The notes: generated from the sequence alone by a model not told the origin. Numbered from the stretch's first letter, positions 17,898-27,324 are shown. The stretch: DNA of 64,000 bases from Paralteromonas sediminis (GCF_003820355.1 NZ_RPOK01000003.1:289686-353685); one strand, 5' to 3'. Numbers and translations are program-made.

Positions 17898-18543
17898 CTA
17901 TAATTGCAGGCATATCAGCCTTAATTTGGTCGACATCACTAATAGAAAGTTGCCCAGCTTTGACTTCTGGTTTGAATCGTCCAACCACATTGCCCTGAGG
18001 GTTGATCACCACAACAGAGCCACTGTGATCGACGAGGTAGTTAGGGTTATCAGTACTTTCGGAAATAGCGTACATCATGCCCATACTTCTCACCATGGGG
18101 AACAGCTGGGCGTGCTCGCCCGTAACTGCAATGAATTCACTATTAAAAAAACCAATATATTCACTAAGGCGTTCTATCGAATCACGGTTGGGGTCGACGG
18201 AGATAAACACCACCTGTATGGGCGCATTGCCTTCCATTTCTTTTAGTTCAGGATATATACCGGCAAGCGCAGACATAGTCACAGGGCAAATATCTGGACA
18301 ATAAGTGTAACCAATAAATGCGAGTGTCCAATGCTGCTTTAGGTTTTCAACTGTAAAGGGAGCTCCTGTGTGCTGCGTGAGTGTAAAGTCTGACAAGGCA
18401 CGCGGAGCAGGATAAACCTGCATATACTCAGGTCTGTCACCTACGGCACTAATATCGCCTGGAGGTGACACATAGACGCTAGCGATGATGCCCGCTATCA
18501 ATGCGATAGCGGCCACAATACCTACAATAGTTTTTTGGCTCAT
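17884..18543 (-). CDS. SCO1/SenC family copper chaperone for cytochrome c oxidase
   Basis: 219-residue membrane-anchored thioredoxin-fold protein that helps load copper into the CuA site of oxidase subunit II. There is an N-terminal anchor (about 5-26), the copper-binding CxxxC at C82 and C86 (YTYCPDICP) and the third ligand, histidine H173, in YLVDHSG. All three copper ligands are present. Its ATG overlaps the stop of ctaB by 4 bp (ATGA), so the pair is translationally coupled. Confidence 0.93.
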   Translation of the reverse strand: MSQKTIVGIVAAIALIAGIIASVYVSPPGDISAVGDRPEYMQVYPAPRALSDFTLTQHTGAPFTVENLKQHWTLAFIGYTYCPDICPVTMSALAGIYPELKEMEGNAPIQVVFISVDPNRDSIERLSEYIGFFNSEFIAVTGEHAQLFPMVRSMGMMYAISESTDNPNYLVDHSGSVVVINPQGNVVGRFKPEVKAGQLSISDVDQIKADMPAIIDGSY

Positions 18544-19457
18544 AGGGTTATTGGAATGTAGTGATCAAGTAACAATACAACAAACAATACCATGAGGTGA
18601 ATGATGGAGAAACGGAAGGTCGCCATCGCTGTATCAGGTTTTGCAAAATACTTAAGCTGAATTGCATAACCTAAGAAAATGAGGTTTAGCACAGTGGAAC
18701 CGACCAGGTAGATAACGCCAGACATACCAATTAAATACGGCATTAAACCGATAGCACATAATAACACCGTGTATAACAACACCGATGTTTTAGTAAACGC
18801 TACACCATGGGTAACAGGTAGCATAGGCACATTTGCGCGCGCATAGTCTTTTTCTCTGTGAATGGCGAGGGCCCAAAAATGGGGAGGTGTCCATGTGAAG
18901 ATTATCAACACCAACAGTAATGCGTGTGCATGAACCTCATTGGTCACTGCGGTCCATCCTAACAAGGGTGGTGCAGCGCCTGCCAGCCCGCCAATCACAA
19001 TATTTTGCGGCGTAGCACGTTTAAGAAACATAGTATAAATTACGGCATAACCCACAAGACTGGCGAGCGTAAGCAATGCTGTTAGTCGGTTTACCCACAG
19101 CTCCAGTGCTAAATATCCAATCAGGGCAAGTACAAATGAAAACACCAGAGCTTGGTTAACTGATACCCGTCCTTTTGCAACAGGCCGATTGAATGTTCTG
19201 GCCATTTGGCTGTCAATTCGGTGATCAACAACATGATTGATAACCGCTGCCGCAGAAGAAAGACAACCGATACCCAACATGCCTGCAATAAGTGTAACGC
19301 TATCAACCCACGTTGGCGTAGCTAAGCACATACCAACCAAGGCGGTTAATAACAACAGCATGACAACTCGTGGCTTGGTCAGCTCATAAAAATCTCGCCA
19401 CGTCACAGACTCCTGAACGGGTTTTGAAGCGGAAAGCGAAACGTCGGATTTAGCCAT
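18540..19457 (-). CDS. ctaB: Protoheme IX farnesyltransferase (heme O synthase)
   Basis: CtaB/CyoE adds a farnesyl group to protoheme IX to make heme O. 305 residues, about nine membrane helices. The prenyl-diphosphate-binding acidic motif is [19 protein letters not shown] (about 86-104) and a second conserved region is [15 protein letters not shown]. It lies 12 bp after ctaA on the same strand. Together CtaB and CtaA supply heme A to the oxidase encoded upstream. The equivalent gene is called cyoE in bo3 operons; the context here supports the ctaB name. Confidence 0.94.
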   Translation of the reverse strand: MAKSDVSLSASKPVQESVTWRDFYELTKPRVVMLLLLTALVGMCLATPTWVDSVTLIAGMLGIGCLSSAAAVINHVVDHRIDSQMARTFNRPVAKGRVSVNQALVFSFVLALIGYLALELWVNRLTALLTLASLVGYAVIYTMFLKRATPQNIVIGGLAGAAPPLLGWTAVTNEVHAHALLLVLIIFTWTPPHFWALAIHREKDYARANVPMLPVTHGVAFTKTSVLLYTVLLCAIGLMPYLIGMSGVIYLVGSTVLNLIFLGYAIQLKYFAKPDTAMATFRFSIIHLMVLFVVLLLDHYIPITL

Positions 19458-19469
19458 ATAAAAGAATAC

Positions 19470-20456
19470 CTATATTTTTCGCATGAGTGTGTATGCGATG
19501 GTTACCATAACCAACAAAAGACATGCCGCAACAGCGTTGTGCATAACAGCGACGGCCAGAGGAAGGCTGAAGACTACATTGCTAATGCCAAGCACGACTT
19601 GCACAACTAACACAAGCAGCATGAGCAAAGACAACCCTTTAATAAGTGAGGAAGAAGCTTTGACGTACAAACTTAAACCCAGCCAACATAAGTAAGCAAA
19701 CGTTATAACAGCACCTATGCGATGCACAATGTGCATGGTCATGCGCTCAGCATAATCGTGCGCACCAAACTCATAATCCTGCGCTTCCGGTACACTGAAC
19801 GCCCCCGCGAAATCGAGTCTGGATGACCAATTTCCCTCACAAATTGGGAATTCTGTACACGCTAAAGCAGCGTAGTTTGCGCTCACCCAACCGCCCAATG
19901 CAATTTGTACCACTACTACTGCAATACCCACCAAGGCGTAAGTAGCGTATTTACCTAAATGCGCATCACCCGTCGGCGCCCTGTATGGTGTTAAGCGCAA
20001 GTACAGTAACAACAGGCAACTGAGTACCGTAAACCCACCCAATAGGTGCCCCATTACCACAACGGGTAACAAGTTTAACGTAACTGTCCACATGCCAAGC
20101 ATGCCCTGAAAGATGACTAGAGCAACCAGAAATAGGGGCAATTTAATCGGCTTTTGCTCCGCCCTATTGCGCCACGACAATATCGCAATGGCAACAATAA
20201 GCAAGCCAAGTGCAGAAGCAAAATAGCGGTGGATCATTTCATTCCAGGCTTTTTCTTGCTCTACCGGTCGCTCTGGAAAAGCCGCATTTGCTGCATTGAC
20301 TAACTCTTCAGATTGAGGCACCACCAGATGCCCATAACAACCTGGCCAGTCAGGACAACCTAAACCGGCGTCAGTCAGGCGCGTATACGCACCCAAAACA
20401 ATAACCATTAATGTGAATAAAATACTGAGCAGTACAAGTAGACGACAACTTTTCAC
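19470..20456 (-). CDS. ctaA: Heme A synthase (COX15/CtaA)
   Basis: Oxidises the C8 methyl of heme O to give heme A. 328 residues with about eight helices. The heme-ligand histidines are seen in EMIHRYFAS, VMGHLLGG, IVHRIGAV and VMHNAVAA, two in each half of the internal repeat. The first loop carries a cysteine pair (GLGCPDWPGC), and a second pair (ACTEFPIC) is in the other half. Start at 20456 follows the SCO-like gene by 15 bp. Confidence 0.93.
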   Translation of the reverse strand: MKSCRLLVLLSILFTLMVIVLGAYTRLTDAGLGCPDWPGCYGHLVVPQSEELVNAANAAFPERPVEQEKAWNEMIHRYFASALGLLIVAIAILSWRNRAEQKPIKLPLFLVALVIFQGMLGMWTVTLNLLPVVVMGHLLGGFTVLSCLLLLYLRLTPYRAPTGDAHLGKYATYALVGIAVVVVQIALGGWVSANYAALACTEFPICEGNWSSRLDFAGAFSVPEAQDYEFGAHDYAERMTMHIVHRIGAVITFAYLCWLGLSLYVKASSSLIKGLSLLMLLVLVVQVVLGISNVVFSLPLAVAVMHNAVAACLLLVMVTIAYTLMRKI

Positions 20457-20471
20457 TTCACTTTGTCCTGG

Positions 20472-21035
20472 TTAGCCAATTCGCGATAACTTAAGCATTT
20501 TTTTCAAATCAGACAACACATCCCTGCTTTGCATAATGGCTTGTTGTTGGTCTGCATGAGGGTTATACCGCAACATTGCGTTGTTCATAGTATCAACCAA
20601 AAAAATACCATTCCTATGCGCTGAATTAAACACCTTATTAACATTTTCTTGTTTTGTATTTAACACCTCAGTGCGGTTATCTTTGGCAATCCATTCTTCA
20701 ACATTGGCACTTTCAGGTGTGATGACTAACGTTGCATTCGCTCTGTCGCTTTCTTTACCTAAGGCCAAGTCTACTTGCTGAATACTGTAAATAGCATTCT
20801 GACAAGTTTGGTCACAGGTAGTAGGCACCACATAAACCACTCGCCACTTTTTCGGTAATTCACCAAACAACGACTGTGCGTTGAGCGTAGGCTGGAGTAG
20901 CTCACCTCGATTCGTTGCGCCTCGGTTAAAAAAATCGTTGTCTAATGCCAGTTTTGCCAAGATAACAGGAAGGACAAAAACGACGACTAAGAGGATGAGC
21001 GTTTTGCGAGATCCACCCGTTTTTGTATCAGACAT
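20472..21035 (-). CDS. Membrane-anchored SCO/thioredoxin-like protein of the oxidase cluster
   Basis: 187-residue protein, no family name recognised. I start at the ATG at 21035, which has AGGAG 6 bases before it; the longer reading to 21119 lacks this. One N-terminal membrane helix (about 11-30) is followed by a periplasmic domain. C74 and C78 form a CxxxC in VVPTTCDQTCQNA, placed after a beta strand (WRVVYVV) as in SCO1, and GIFLVDTMN (143-151) matches the SCO strand that carries the copper histidine, but the histidine is replaced by threonine. So it looks like a diverged SCO/thioredoxin fold, likely a redox or assembly factor; that is inference. Overlaps the SURF1 stop by 8 bp. Confidence 0.75.
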   Translation of the reverse strand: MSDTKTGGSRKTLILLVVVFVLPVILAKLALDNDFFNRGATNRGELLQPTLNAQSLFGELPKKWRVVYVVPTTCDQTCQNAIYSIQQVDLALGKESDRANATLVITPESANVEEWIAKDNRTEVLNTKQENVNKVFNSAHRNGIFLVDTMNNAMLRYNPHADQQQAIMQSRDVLSDLKKMLKLSRIG

Positions 21036-21762
21036 GTTTGCTCCTAGTTTTTCCGATGGCGATAGCGCCAATAATGAGTGCGGCAGCGGCGAGCCCAAAC
21101 CACTGAATAGCGTAACCAAGGTGCTTTTCAGGTGGCATTACTACTGGCTCCCAATGCCTGATAAACTGCTCGTCACGCCCAAGAATTTTAACCACAAAGG
21201 GTGACAAACGAATACCAGACTGCTTGCTTTGTTGCGCTATATCGATACCTTGTATCCGATAAACCTGACCAGAGTCAGAGGGTTTGGACTCGAACATCTC
21301 AACATTCACGAACGGGTTAGCAGTGGGTTCAATGATGACACCTCTCACTCGATTGAGTGTTTGTGGTAATGTAACCTCAGGCCATATATTACGGTCACCC
21401 GACGAGGCAACCCAGCCATAATCAAGTAGCACATTGCCCGCAGGTGTATTCACTACAACCAAAACCTGATAACCGATTTCACGTTCCATCGGACGATTAT
21501 CGACTATCCAGACATGTTCTCGCAGCAATGTACCGCTGACATTGACCAATACATTTTCTCGCGCTTCATTGCGGTCAATGACGTCGATAAGCGCCTTGGC
21601 CGGCTGATCTTTTTTTTCTTCAAGGTCCAATAAGAACGCTTGCTTTTCTTGCATTCTGGATAACTGCCAAACACCTAGACTCAGCAAAATGGCAACAATC
21701 AACAACAAGAATAAACTCGAAATGATCGCGGAACCCTGATAGCGTGTAAACATTGTAAACAA
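21028..21762 (-). CDS. SURF1 family cytochrome c oxidase assembly protein
   Basis: 244-residue protein with two terminal membrane helices (about 11-31 and 217-236) around a periplasmic domain, the usual SURF1 layout. Conserved pieces seen are LGVWQLSRMQEK, WIVDNRPM, GYQVLVVV and HLGYAIQWFGLA. SURF1 helps insert heme A into subunit I. It lies between the oxidase structural genes and the heme synthesis genes. Confidence 0.9.
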   Translation of the reverse strand: MFTMFTRYQGSAIISSLFLLLIVAILLSLGVWQLSRMQEKQAFLLDLEEKKDQPAKALIDVIDRNEARENVLVNVSGTLLREHVWIVDNRPMEREIGYQVLVVVNTPAGNVLLDYGWVASSGDRNIWPEVTLPQTLNRVRGVIIEPTANPFVNVEMFESKPSDSGQVYRIQGIDIAQQSKQSGIRLSPFVVKILGRDEQFIRHWEPVVMPPEKHLGYAIQWFGLAAAALIIGAIAIGKTRSKHV

Positions 21763-21780
21763 GTTGTAAAGAGCACCTAT

Positions 21781-21993
21781 ATGTTATTCGTAAAAATCCT
21801 GCTTGTCGGGCTCTTGCTGTTCATGATTGTGAATTTATTTTTGGCCATGCGGGTAATGCTAAAGAATGACCCCGATGGACAGCCCATGAGTAAATTCATT
21901 GGACGCAGAGTGCTTGTATCTACCGTTATTTTTGTCATTATTTTGGTGGCAGTAGCAACGGGGTTGATTGAACCCAACCCCAGACCGTATTAA
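21781..21993 (+). CDS. DUF2909-like twin-transmembrane protein inside the oxidase cluster
   Basis: 70-residue protein with two membrane helices (about 3-25 and 46-63) separated by a short basic loop (KNDDPDGQP-like, then FIGRRV). I recognise it as DUF2909 (twin-transmembrane protein), often found in oxidase clusters. Unusually it lies on the opposite strand from all the oxidase genes, starting 18 bp from the SURF1 start and stopping 5 bp before the end of coxC. Probably a small oxidase assembly or stability factor; unproven. Confidence 0.7.
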   Translation: MLFVKILLVGLLLFMIVNLFLAMRVMLKNDPDGQPMSKFIGRRVLVSTVIFVIILVAVATGLIEPNPRPY

Positions 21994-21998
21994 CTCTT

Positions 21999-22877
21999 TT
22001 ACAGTATATAAACAAAGATAAACAACATTACCCATACAACGTCAACAAAGTGCCAATACCAAGCGCCAGCCTGAAAAGCAAAGTGTTCTTTTGGCGTGAA
22101 GTGACCTTTCAATACCCTGAAGAACAGCACAATGAGTATTACAGTACCTAATGTAACGTGCATGCCGTGAAACCCGGTGAGCATAAAGAAGGTGTTTCCG
22201 TAAACGCCAGACTGCAAAGTCAAACCTAAATCACGATAAGCGTGAATATATTCATACACCTGTAACGCTAAGAATATACAACCGAGCAGAATGGTAAAAC
22301 CAAGCATGGCAGTAAGCTGCTTACGCTTGTTCTGCTCTAAACCTGTGTGAGCATAATGGAGTGTCACCGATGAAACCAACAGGATAGCAGTATTGATTGC
22401 TGGCAAACCGGACCATTTCATCTGTGTGGTCGTTGTGCCGTCTGGTGTTGTGAGGAGCGGCCACATCGCCTCAAAGCCAGGCCACAGCACAGCATTAGTC
22501 ATTGCGTTGTTTGACGAGCCGCCAAGCCAGGGCACAGCAATCATTCTTGCATAGAATAAGGCGCCAAAGAACGCAGCAAAAAACATCACTTCTGAAAAAA
22601 TGAACCACATCATAGCTTGTCGATACGAACGCCCTAACTGGGCACTGTACAAGCCTGACATAGATTCATTGATTTGGTCTCTAAACCAACCAACAACCAT
22701 AAAAATCAATATTGCTAAGCCAACCATAAGCACATAGCCGCCATAGCCTTCTGAGTTTTTCGATATCTCAACAACCAGATTACCGGCACCCACTGCAATC
22801 AAAAATAAAGCAACCGCGCCCACTATGGGCCAGATGCTTTGCGCGGGTACATAATATCTTTCGTATTCTTGCTGCAT
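21999..22877 (-). CDS. coxC: Cytochrome c oxidase subunit III
   Basis: 292-residue subunit III with seven helices; structural subunit near the proton uptake path. Recognised by SEVMFFAAFFGALFYAR, the conserved FHGMHVTLG and the final WYWHFVDVVWVMLFIFVY. A GGAGAA ribosome site precedes the ATG. It follows ctaG by 22 bp. Confidence 0.96.
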   Translation of the reverse strand: MQQEYERYYVPAQSIWPIVGAVALFLIAVGAGNLVVEISKNSEGYGGYVLMVGLAILIFMVVGWFRDQINESMSGLYSAQLGRSYRQAMMWFIFSEVMFFAAFFGALFYARMIAVPWLGGSSNNAMTNAVLWPGFEAMWPLLTTPDGTTTTQMKWSGLPAINTAILLVSSVTLHYAHTGLEQNKRKQLTAMLGFTILLGCIFLALQVYEYIHAYRDLGLTLQSGVYGNTFFMLTGFHGMHVTLGTVILIVLFFRVLKGHFTPKEHFAFQAGAWYWHFVDVVWVMLFIFVYIL

Positions 22878-22899
22878 TTATTATTCTCCTTTGCCCTGC

Positions 22900-23481
22900 C
22901 TACTCTGCATTGCTGCCAGATAGGAAAGGGTTGTCAAGCGACTTGGGGTCATCAGCCCTCGCCGTTACGTCAAACAAGGTGTATTGCACAGTAAAAACAG
23001 TAACGTCATCAGGTATTTGTGGGTCTACATAAAACTGCATGGGCATCAGTGCTTCCTCTCCTGCCGCGAGCGGCTGATGATTGAAGCAAAAACACTCCGT
23101 TTTGTTCAAATACAAAGCCGCAGTTCCCGGTGAAACAGAGGGTATCGCCTGCGCTACTATGTCTCGTCTTGCTGGGTTCCTGACATAGAACTCTACGGTG
23201 TTTAACTCACCTGGATGAACCACAATGCGTTGGGTTGTCGCGCTAAATTCCCACGGCATCCCTTTATGTGTACGAGTGATAAACTCAACCGCCACCTCGC
23301 GTGATGTATCAATTTCAGGTGCACTGTATACCACTGCTGTTTCGTTGGTTTTTCCGTTTATTCCCGTGATATCACAAAACACGTCATACAGAGGCACCAT
23401 TGCAAAACCAAAACCAAACATGGCGCAGGTGATTATCACCAGCCTGAACACCATGTTGTGATTTTCTGATTGCAGTGCCAT
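22900..23481 (-). CDS. ctaG: Cytochrome c oxidase assembly protein CtaG/Cox11 (CuB insertion)
   Basis: 193-residue membrane-anchored copper chaperone that delivers copper to the CuB site of subunit I. One N-terminal helix (about 11-31), then a periplasmic domain with the copper-binding CFCF motif (C130, C132). This is the Cox11-type CtaG, not the unrelated Bacillus CtaG. It starts 3 bp after the coxA stop. Confidence 0.95.
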   Translation of the reverse strand: MALQSENHNMVFRLVIITCAMFGFGFAMVPLYDVFCDITGINGKTNETAVVYSAPEIDTSREVAVEFITRTHKGMPWEFSATTQRIVVHPGELNTVEFYVRNPARRDIVAQAIPSVSPGTAALYLNKTECFCFNHQPLAAGEEALMPMQFYVDPQIPDDVTVFTVQYTLFDVTARADDPKSLDNPFLSGSNAE

Positions 23482-23484
23482 GAC

Positions 23485-25116
23485 TTATTTCACCACCGGT
23501 GGTGTATCAAACGTGTGATAGGGGGCTGGAGAGGGAATTTCCCACTCAAGACCTTCAGCACCGTCCCATACCTGGTCAGAAACTGGCTCGCCTTGTTTGC
23601 GACACGCTTTAATAAGTAGCGCTAGGAAAATGAGTTGCGACAAGCCAAACGCGAAGCCACCAATACTTATCCATTTGTTGAAGTCGGCAAACTGCAACGC
23701 ATAGTCAGGAATCCTGCGAGGCATGCCTGCCAAGCCAACAAAGTGCATTGGGAAGAACAATACATTGACCGAAATAAGCGAACACCAGAAATGCCATTTA
23801 GCCAAGGTGATATCAAACATTTTTCCGGTCCATTTGGGAAGCCAATAATACACCGCTGCCATAATGGAGAATACCGCGCCTGTGACCAGCACATAATGGA
23901 AGTGAGCAACCACAAAGTAAGTATCGTGGTATTGGAAGTCAACGGGCGTTATAGCCAGCATCAAGCCTGACAAGCCACCAATCGTGAAAAGTACTACAAA
24001 CGCAATGGCGAACATCATTGGAATTTCAAAGGTCATCGAGCCGCGCCACATAGTAGCGACCCAGTTAAAGACCTTCACTCCAGTCGGCACCGAAATAAGC
24101 ATGGTGGCTACCATGAAGAAGATTTCAGCCTGATAGGGCATGCCAGTTGTGAACATATGGTGGGCCCATACGATGAACGACAACAATGCAATTGACGCAG
24201 TTGCATACACCATAGATGCGTATCCAAACAGCGGTTTGCGTGAGAAAGTGGGTATGATCTGAGAGATAATGCCAAACGCAGGCAAAATCATTATATATAC
24301 CTCAGGGTGACCAAAGAACCAGAAGATGTGCTGGAACATAACAGGGTCGCCGCCGCCTGCGGCATCAAAGAAGCTAGTACCAAAATACTTATCTGTAAGA
24401 ACCATGGTAACAGCACCAGCCAATACCGGCATTACCGCAATGAGCAGGAAGGCTGTAATCAACCAGGTCCATACGAACAAAGGCATTTTCATCCATGTCA
24501 TACCAGGCGCACGCATGTTGAAAATAGTAACAATCACGTTGATTGCGCCCATAATGGATGAGATACCCATGATGTGCACAGAGAATACAAACAGACCGGT
24601 TGAATCATTACTATATGTAGTCGAAAGAGGCGCGTAGAAAGTCCAGCCAAACGACGGACCGCCCCCCTCCATAAACAGCGATGAAAGCAGAATAAGGAAC
24701 GCAAAAGGTAAAATCCAGAAGCTCCAGTTATTCATTCTTGGTAAGGCCATATCTGGCGCACCAATCATCATAGGGATTAACCAGTTAGCCAACCCTGTAA
24801 AAGCGGGCATGACTGCACCAAAAACCATTATCAGGCCATGGACTGTGGTCATTTGGTTGAAAAAATTAGGATCGACAATTTGCATGCCGGGCTGAAAGAG
24901 TTCAGCGCGGATAACCATTGCCATTGCTCCGCCCACCAAAAACATAATAAAGGCGAACCACAGATACAAGGTACCTATGTCTTTATGGTTTGTGGTTAGC
25001 AACCAACGACTGATCCCCTTTGGAATATGGTCGTGATGATCGTCGTGATGAGCATCACCATGGTGGCCATCAAGCGTAGCGTCGTTAGACGCGGTTGAGT
25101 CTGCTACATTACTCAT
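23485..25116 (-). CDS. coxA: Cytochrome c oxidase subunit I
   Basis: 543-residue catalytic subunit with 12 helices. Ligand regions are visible: the low-spin heme a histidine in TTVHGLIMVFG, the CuB histidine with cross-linked tyrosine in FFGHPEVYIMILP, the CuB histidine pair in WAHHMFTTGMP, and the heme a3/heme a histidines in VVAHFHYVLV. The N-terminus has an unusual histidine- and aspartate-rich tail before the first helix (DGHHGDAHHDDHHDH), possibly metal-binding. Good GGAGCG ribosome site. Follows coxB by 10 bp. Confidence 0.97.
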   Translation of the reverse strand: MSNVADSTASNDATLDGHHGDAHHDDHHDHIPKGISRWLLTTNHKDIGTLYLWFAFIMFLVGGAMAMVIRAELFQPGMQIVDPNFFNQMTTVHGLIMVFGAVMPAFTGLANWLIPMMIGAPDMALPRMNNWSFWILPFAFLILLSSLFMEGGGPSFGWTFYAPLSTTYSNDSTGLFVFSVHIMGISSIMGAINVIVTIFNMRAPGMTWMKMPLFVWTWLITAFLLIAVMPVLAGAVTMVLTDKYFGTSFFDAAGGGDPVMFQHIFWFFGHPEVYIMILPAFGIISQIIPTFSRKPLFGYASMVYATASIALLSFIVWAHHMFTTGMPYQAEIFFMVATMLISVPTGVKVFNWVATMWRGSMTFEIPMMFAIAFVVLFTIGGLSGLMLAITPVDFQYHDTYFVVAHFHYVLVTGAVFSIMAAVYYWLPKWTGKMFDITLAKWHFWCSLISVNVLFFPMHFVGLAGMPRRIPDYALQFADFNKWISIGGFAFGLSQLIFLALLIKACRKQGEPVSDQVWDGAEGLEWEIPSPAPYHTFDTPPVVK

Positions 25117-25126
25117 AATTTCGCTC

Positions 25127-26272
25127 CTATTCGCCTTTTGCTATCGCATTAACGTCTTTTGGTTGCACAACATCGCCAGTGTTATTACCCCATGCGTTGC
25201 GCTGGTAGGTAACAACAGCAGCCAGTTCTTTTAGCGACAGCATGTTGCCAAACGCTTGCATCGCTGTACCGGTTTTACCATTAAGTACAATGTCGATGTG
25301 TCCAGGCATGTCATTGAGTGCTAGATTGCTACCTTTAATGGCAGGGAATACACCAGGTAGGCCTTCACCATTTGGCATATGGCAACCCGCACACACTGCG
25401 TTATAAACGCGTTCACCTTCCGCCATCAATTCCGACATATCCATATTCATAGCTAACAAGCGCTGCTCTTCTTCTCGCGCTAGCGCGCGCATTTCTTCTT
25501 GCTCAGACACCCATTGCGCATATTCGGCAGGCTCTTTGGCAATAACTACAATCGGCATAAAACCGTGATCTTTACCACATAGCTCAGCACACTGACCGCG
25601 ATAGATGCCCGGTTCGTTTACGCGTGTCCAGGCTTCGTTGATAAACCCTGGGTTAGCGTCTTTTTTGACGGCAAAGTCGGGCACCCACCATGAGTGGATA
25701 ACGTCGTCTGATGTGATCAGAAAACGTACTTTTTGTCCGGTTGGTATAACAAGGGGCCGATCAACTTCAAGCAGGTAGTTATCTCGCTTGTCGTATTTAT
25801 TCTCAATTTCTTCGCGACGCGTTGCCAATAGTGAATAGTATTCCACGTCGCTATCCATGTACTTATAGTGCCACTTCCACTGTGACCCGGTGACAAGTAC
25901 TGTCATGTCGGGTGCAGAAGTGTCTTCCATGGCAATTAGTGTTTTCGCAGCAGGAATAGCCATCACAATCAAAATAATAAATGGCACTACAGTCCATGCA
26001 ATTTCGACTTTTACATTTTCGTGGAAATTGGCGGGTTTAACCCCTCTGGATTTGCGGTGTAAGTACATGGAAATAAACATGACCCCAAACACAAGAACCG
26101 CAATACCTACGCAAATGGCAAACATCATCATGTGTAAGTCATACACCTGAGATGAAATATCGGTTACGCCTGGTCTTAAATTGATATCAGAAACTGCTTG
26201 CTGCGCCTCTGCATATACACCTGATGACATCATCATGCATGCAGTTAAGGCACTTTTTGCGAGTCTACGCAC
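25127..26272 (-). CDS. coxB: Cytochrome c oxidase subunit II with fused cytochrome c domain
   Basis: 381 residues: signal peptide, two membrane helices (about 47-70 and 90-112), the CuA cupredoxin domain, then a C-terminal cytochrome c domain. CuA ligands are H193, C228, E230, C232, H236 and M239 (CAELCGKDHGFM). The heme c site is CAGCH at 294-298. The fusion marks a caa3-type oxidase that can take electrons directly through its own cytochrome c. Start is GTG at 26272 with a strong GGAGG site. Confidence 0.96.
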   Translation of the reverse strand: MRRLAKSALTACMMMSSGVYAEAQQAVSDINLRPGVTDISSQVYDLHMMMFAICVGIAVLVFGVMFISMYLHRKSRGVKPANFHENVKVEIAWTVVPFIILIVMAIPAAKTLIAMEDTSAPDMTVLVTGSQWKWHYKYMDSDVEYYSLLATRREEIENKYDKRDNYLLEVDRPLVIPTGQKVRFLITSDDVIHSWWVPDFAVKKDANPGFINEAWTRVNEPGIYRGQCAELCGKDHGFMPIVVIAKEPAEYAQWVSEQEEMRALAREEEQRLLAMNMDMSELMAEGERVYNAVCAGCHMPNGEGLPGVFPAIKGSNLALNDMPGHIDIVLNGKTGTAMQAFGNMLSLKELAAVVTYQRNAWGNNTGDVVQPKDVNAIAKGE

Positions 26273-26557
26273 TACCCACCTCCGTCACGTCGCTCAATTA
26301 AAGAACGAGTCCAATAGACTATTGTAAATATTATTAGAGTCTATTTGTTACGCTTTTGTTAAAGAGTGTACAAGAATCGCCCAAATTGAGTTTAGAGTCC
26401 AGTTTTTTTAGATGAAGTAGGAAGAAAAAACCGAATTATTTTTAATAAGCGTCAAGATTGCTGTACTTTTGAACACATTGAAAATGAAACAAAAAATGTA
26501 AAGAAAACCAAACAGCAGTGGGGTTATGAGAGAGAGGGAGTGGTATAGTTGAGATAT
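26273..26557. other. AT-rich gap holding the oxidase operon control region
   Basis: About 285 bp between the lexA terminator and coxB without a convincing gene. It should carry the promoter of the coxB-to-SCO1 operon reading on the minus strand. I see AT-rich blocks (for example around 26325-26345) but no clear -35/-10 pair, and a purine-rich AGAGAGAGGG stretch at 26529-26538. Short frames here are low-complexity and not supported. Confidence 0.4.
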
Positions 26558-26594
26558 AAAAAAAGCAGCAAAGTGTATAAAAAACACTCGCCGC
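26558..26594 (-). terminator. Rho-independent terminator of lexA
   Basis: Read on the minus strand: GCGGC/GCTGC outer stem, a small internal loop, an AGTGT/ACACT inner stem with a 7-base loop, then seven T. It lies 28 bp after the lexA stop. Confidence 0.75.
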
Positions 26595-26621
26595 TCATTT
26601 TTTAGGCCATTCGGTTTATTT

Positions 26622-27245
26622 TCACATCCAATCTGCGTTACGAATAACCCCAACCGCAAGACCTTCTATATTAAATTCCTGCGATGCTAGATCGACATAG
26701 ATAGGTGAAAATGCGCTATTTTCTGCATGTAAGATTACTTTGCTACCGGTCTTTTCTAGTCGCTTTACTGTTACCTCATCTTCGACTCTGGCTACTACTA
26801 CCTGACCATTTCTGACATCAGTAGTTTTATGCACAGCCAACAAATCACCGTCTAAGATACCAATGTCCTTCATACTTTCGCCGTAAACACGCAGTAAGTA
26901 ATCTGCACCTGGCTTAAACAACATAGGATCGACCTGATAATTCGATTCTATGTTTTCCTGCGCCAAAATGGGCTCACCCGCTGCCACTCTACCAATTAAT
27001 GGAAGCCCAACCACATTGTCTTCAGGCTCTTCCTCAGCATGGATGCGAATCCCTCTTGAGGTGCCTGGCAGGATTTCAATCACGCCTTTACGGGCAAGCG
27101 CTTTCAAATGCTCTTCTGCTGCGTTAGCAGACTTAAAACCTAGCTTACGTGCAATTTCTGCGCGGGTAGGTGGCATACCGGTTTCTTGTACTGATGCCTT
27201 GATGAGATCGAATACTTCTTGTTGACGTTGAGTTAATGGACGCAT
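26622..27245 (-). CDS. lexA: LexA repressor, SOS response
   Basis: 207-residue SOS repressor. The winged helix at about 1-65 ([28 protein letters not shown]) binds SOS boxes. The C-terminal S24 self-cleaving domain has the scissile A89-G90 (RVAAGEP), the nucleophile S124 (YGESM) and the lysine K161 (VTVKRL). I start at the ATG at 27245, which gives the standard N-terminus, rather than at 27308. Two SOS boxes lie just upstream, one over the -10, so lexA represses itself as in E. coli. dgkA, found between plsB and lexA in E. coli, is absent. Confidence 0.97.
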   Translation of the reverse strand: MRPLTQRQQEVFDLIKASVQETGMPPTRAEIARKLGFKSANAAEEHLKALARKGVIEILPGTSRGIRIHAEEEPEDNVVGLPLIGRVAAGEPILAQENIESNYQVDPMLFKPGADYLLRVYGESMKDIGILDGDLLAVHKTTDVRNGQVVVARVEDEVTVKRLEKTGSKVILHAENSAFSPIYVDLASQEFNIEGLAVGVIRNADWM

Positions 27246-27252
27246 AAACAGC

Positions 27253-27268
27253 CTGTTATTCCATACAG
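27253..27268 (-). promoter_or_regulatory. SOS box 1 (LexA operator)
   Basis: Perfect CTGT-N8-ACAG match (CTGT at 27253-27256, ACAG at 27265-27268), 8 bp upstream of the lexA ATG. Confidence 0.92.
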
Positions 27269-27271
27269 TTA

Positions 27272-27287
27272 TTGTGAGTATATACAG
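27272..27287 (-). promoter_or_regulatory. SOS box 2 (LexA operator)
   Basis: On the minus strand CTGTATATACTCACAA, one base from the CTGT-N8-ACAG consensus and, from memory, one base from an E. coli lexA operator. It covers the predicted lexA -10 element. Confidence 0.88.
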
Positions 27288-27304
27288 TTGTTTACAATCT
27301 GCAA
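27277..27304 (-). promoter_or_regulatory. lexA promoter
   Basis: Minus strand -35 TTGCAG (27304-27299), 16 bp spacer, -10 TATACT (27282-27277), the latter inside SOS box 2, which explains repression by LexA. Confidence 0.7.
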
Positions 27305-27324
27305 CCATATAAATAGTGAATTTG

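Noticed and set aside
26408-26659. Phenylalanine-rich frame between lexA and coxB
   Set aside because: Low-complexity composition, overlaps the lexA terminator and 3' end.
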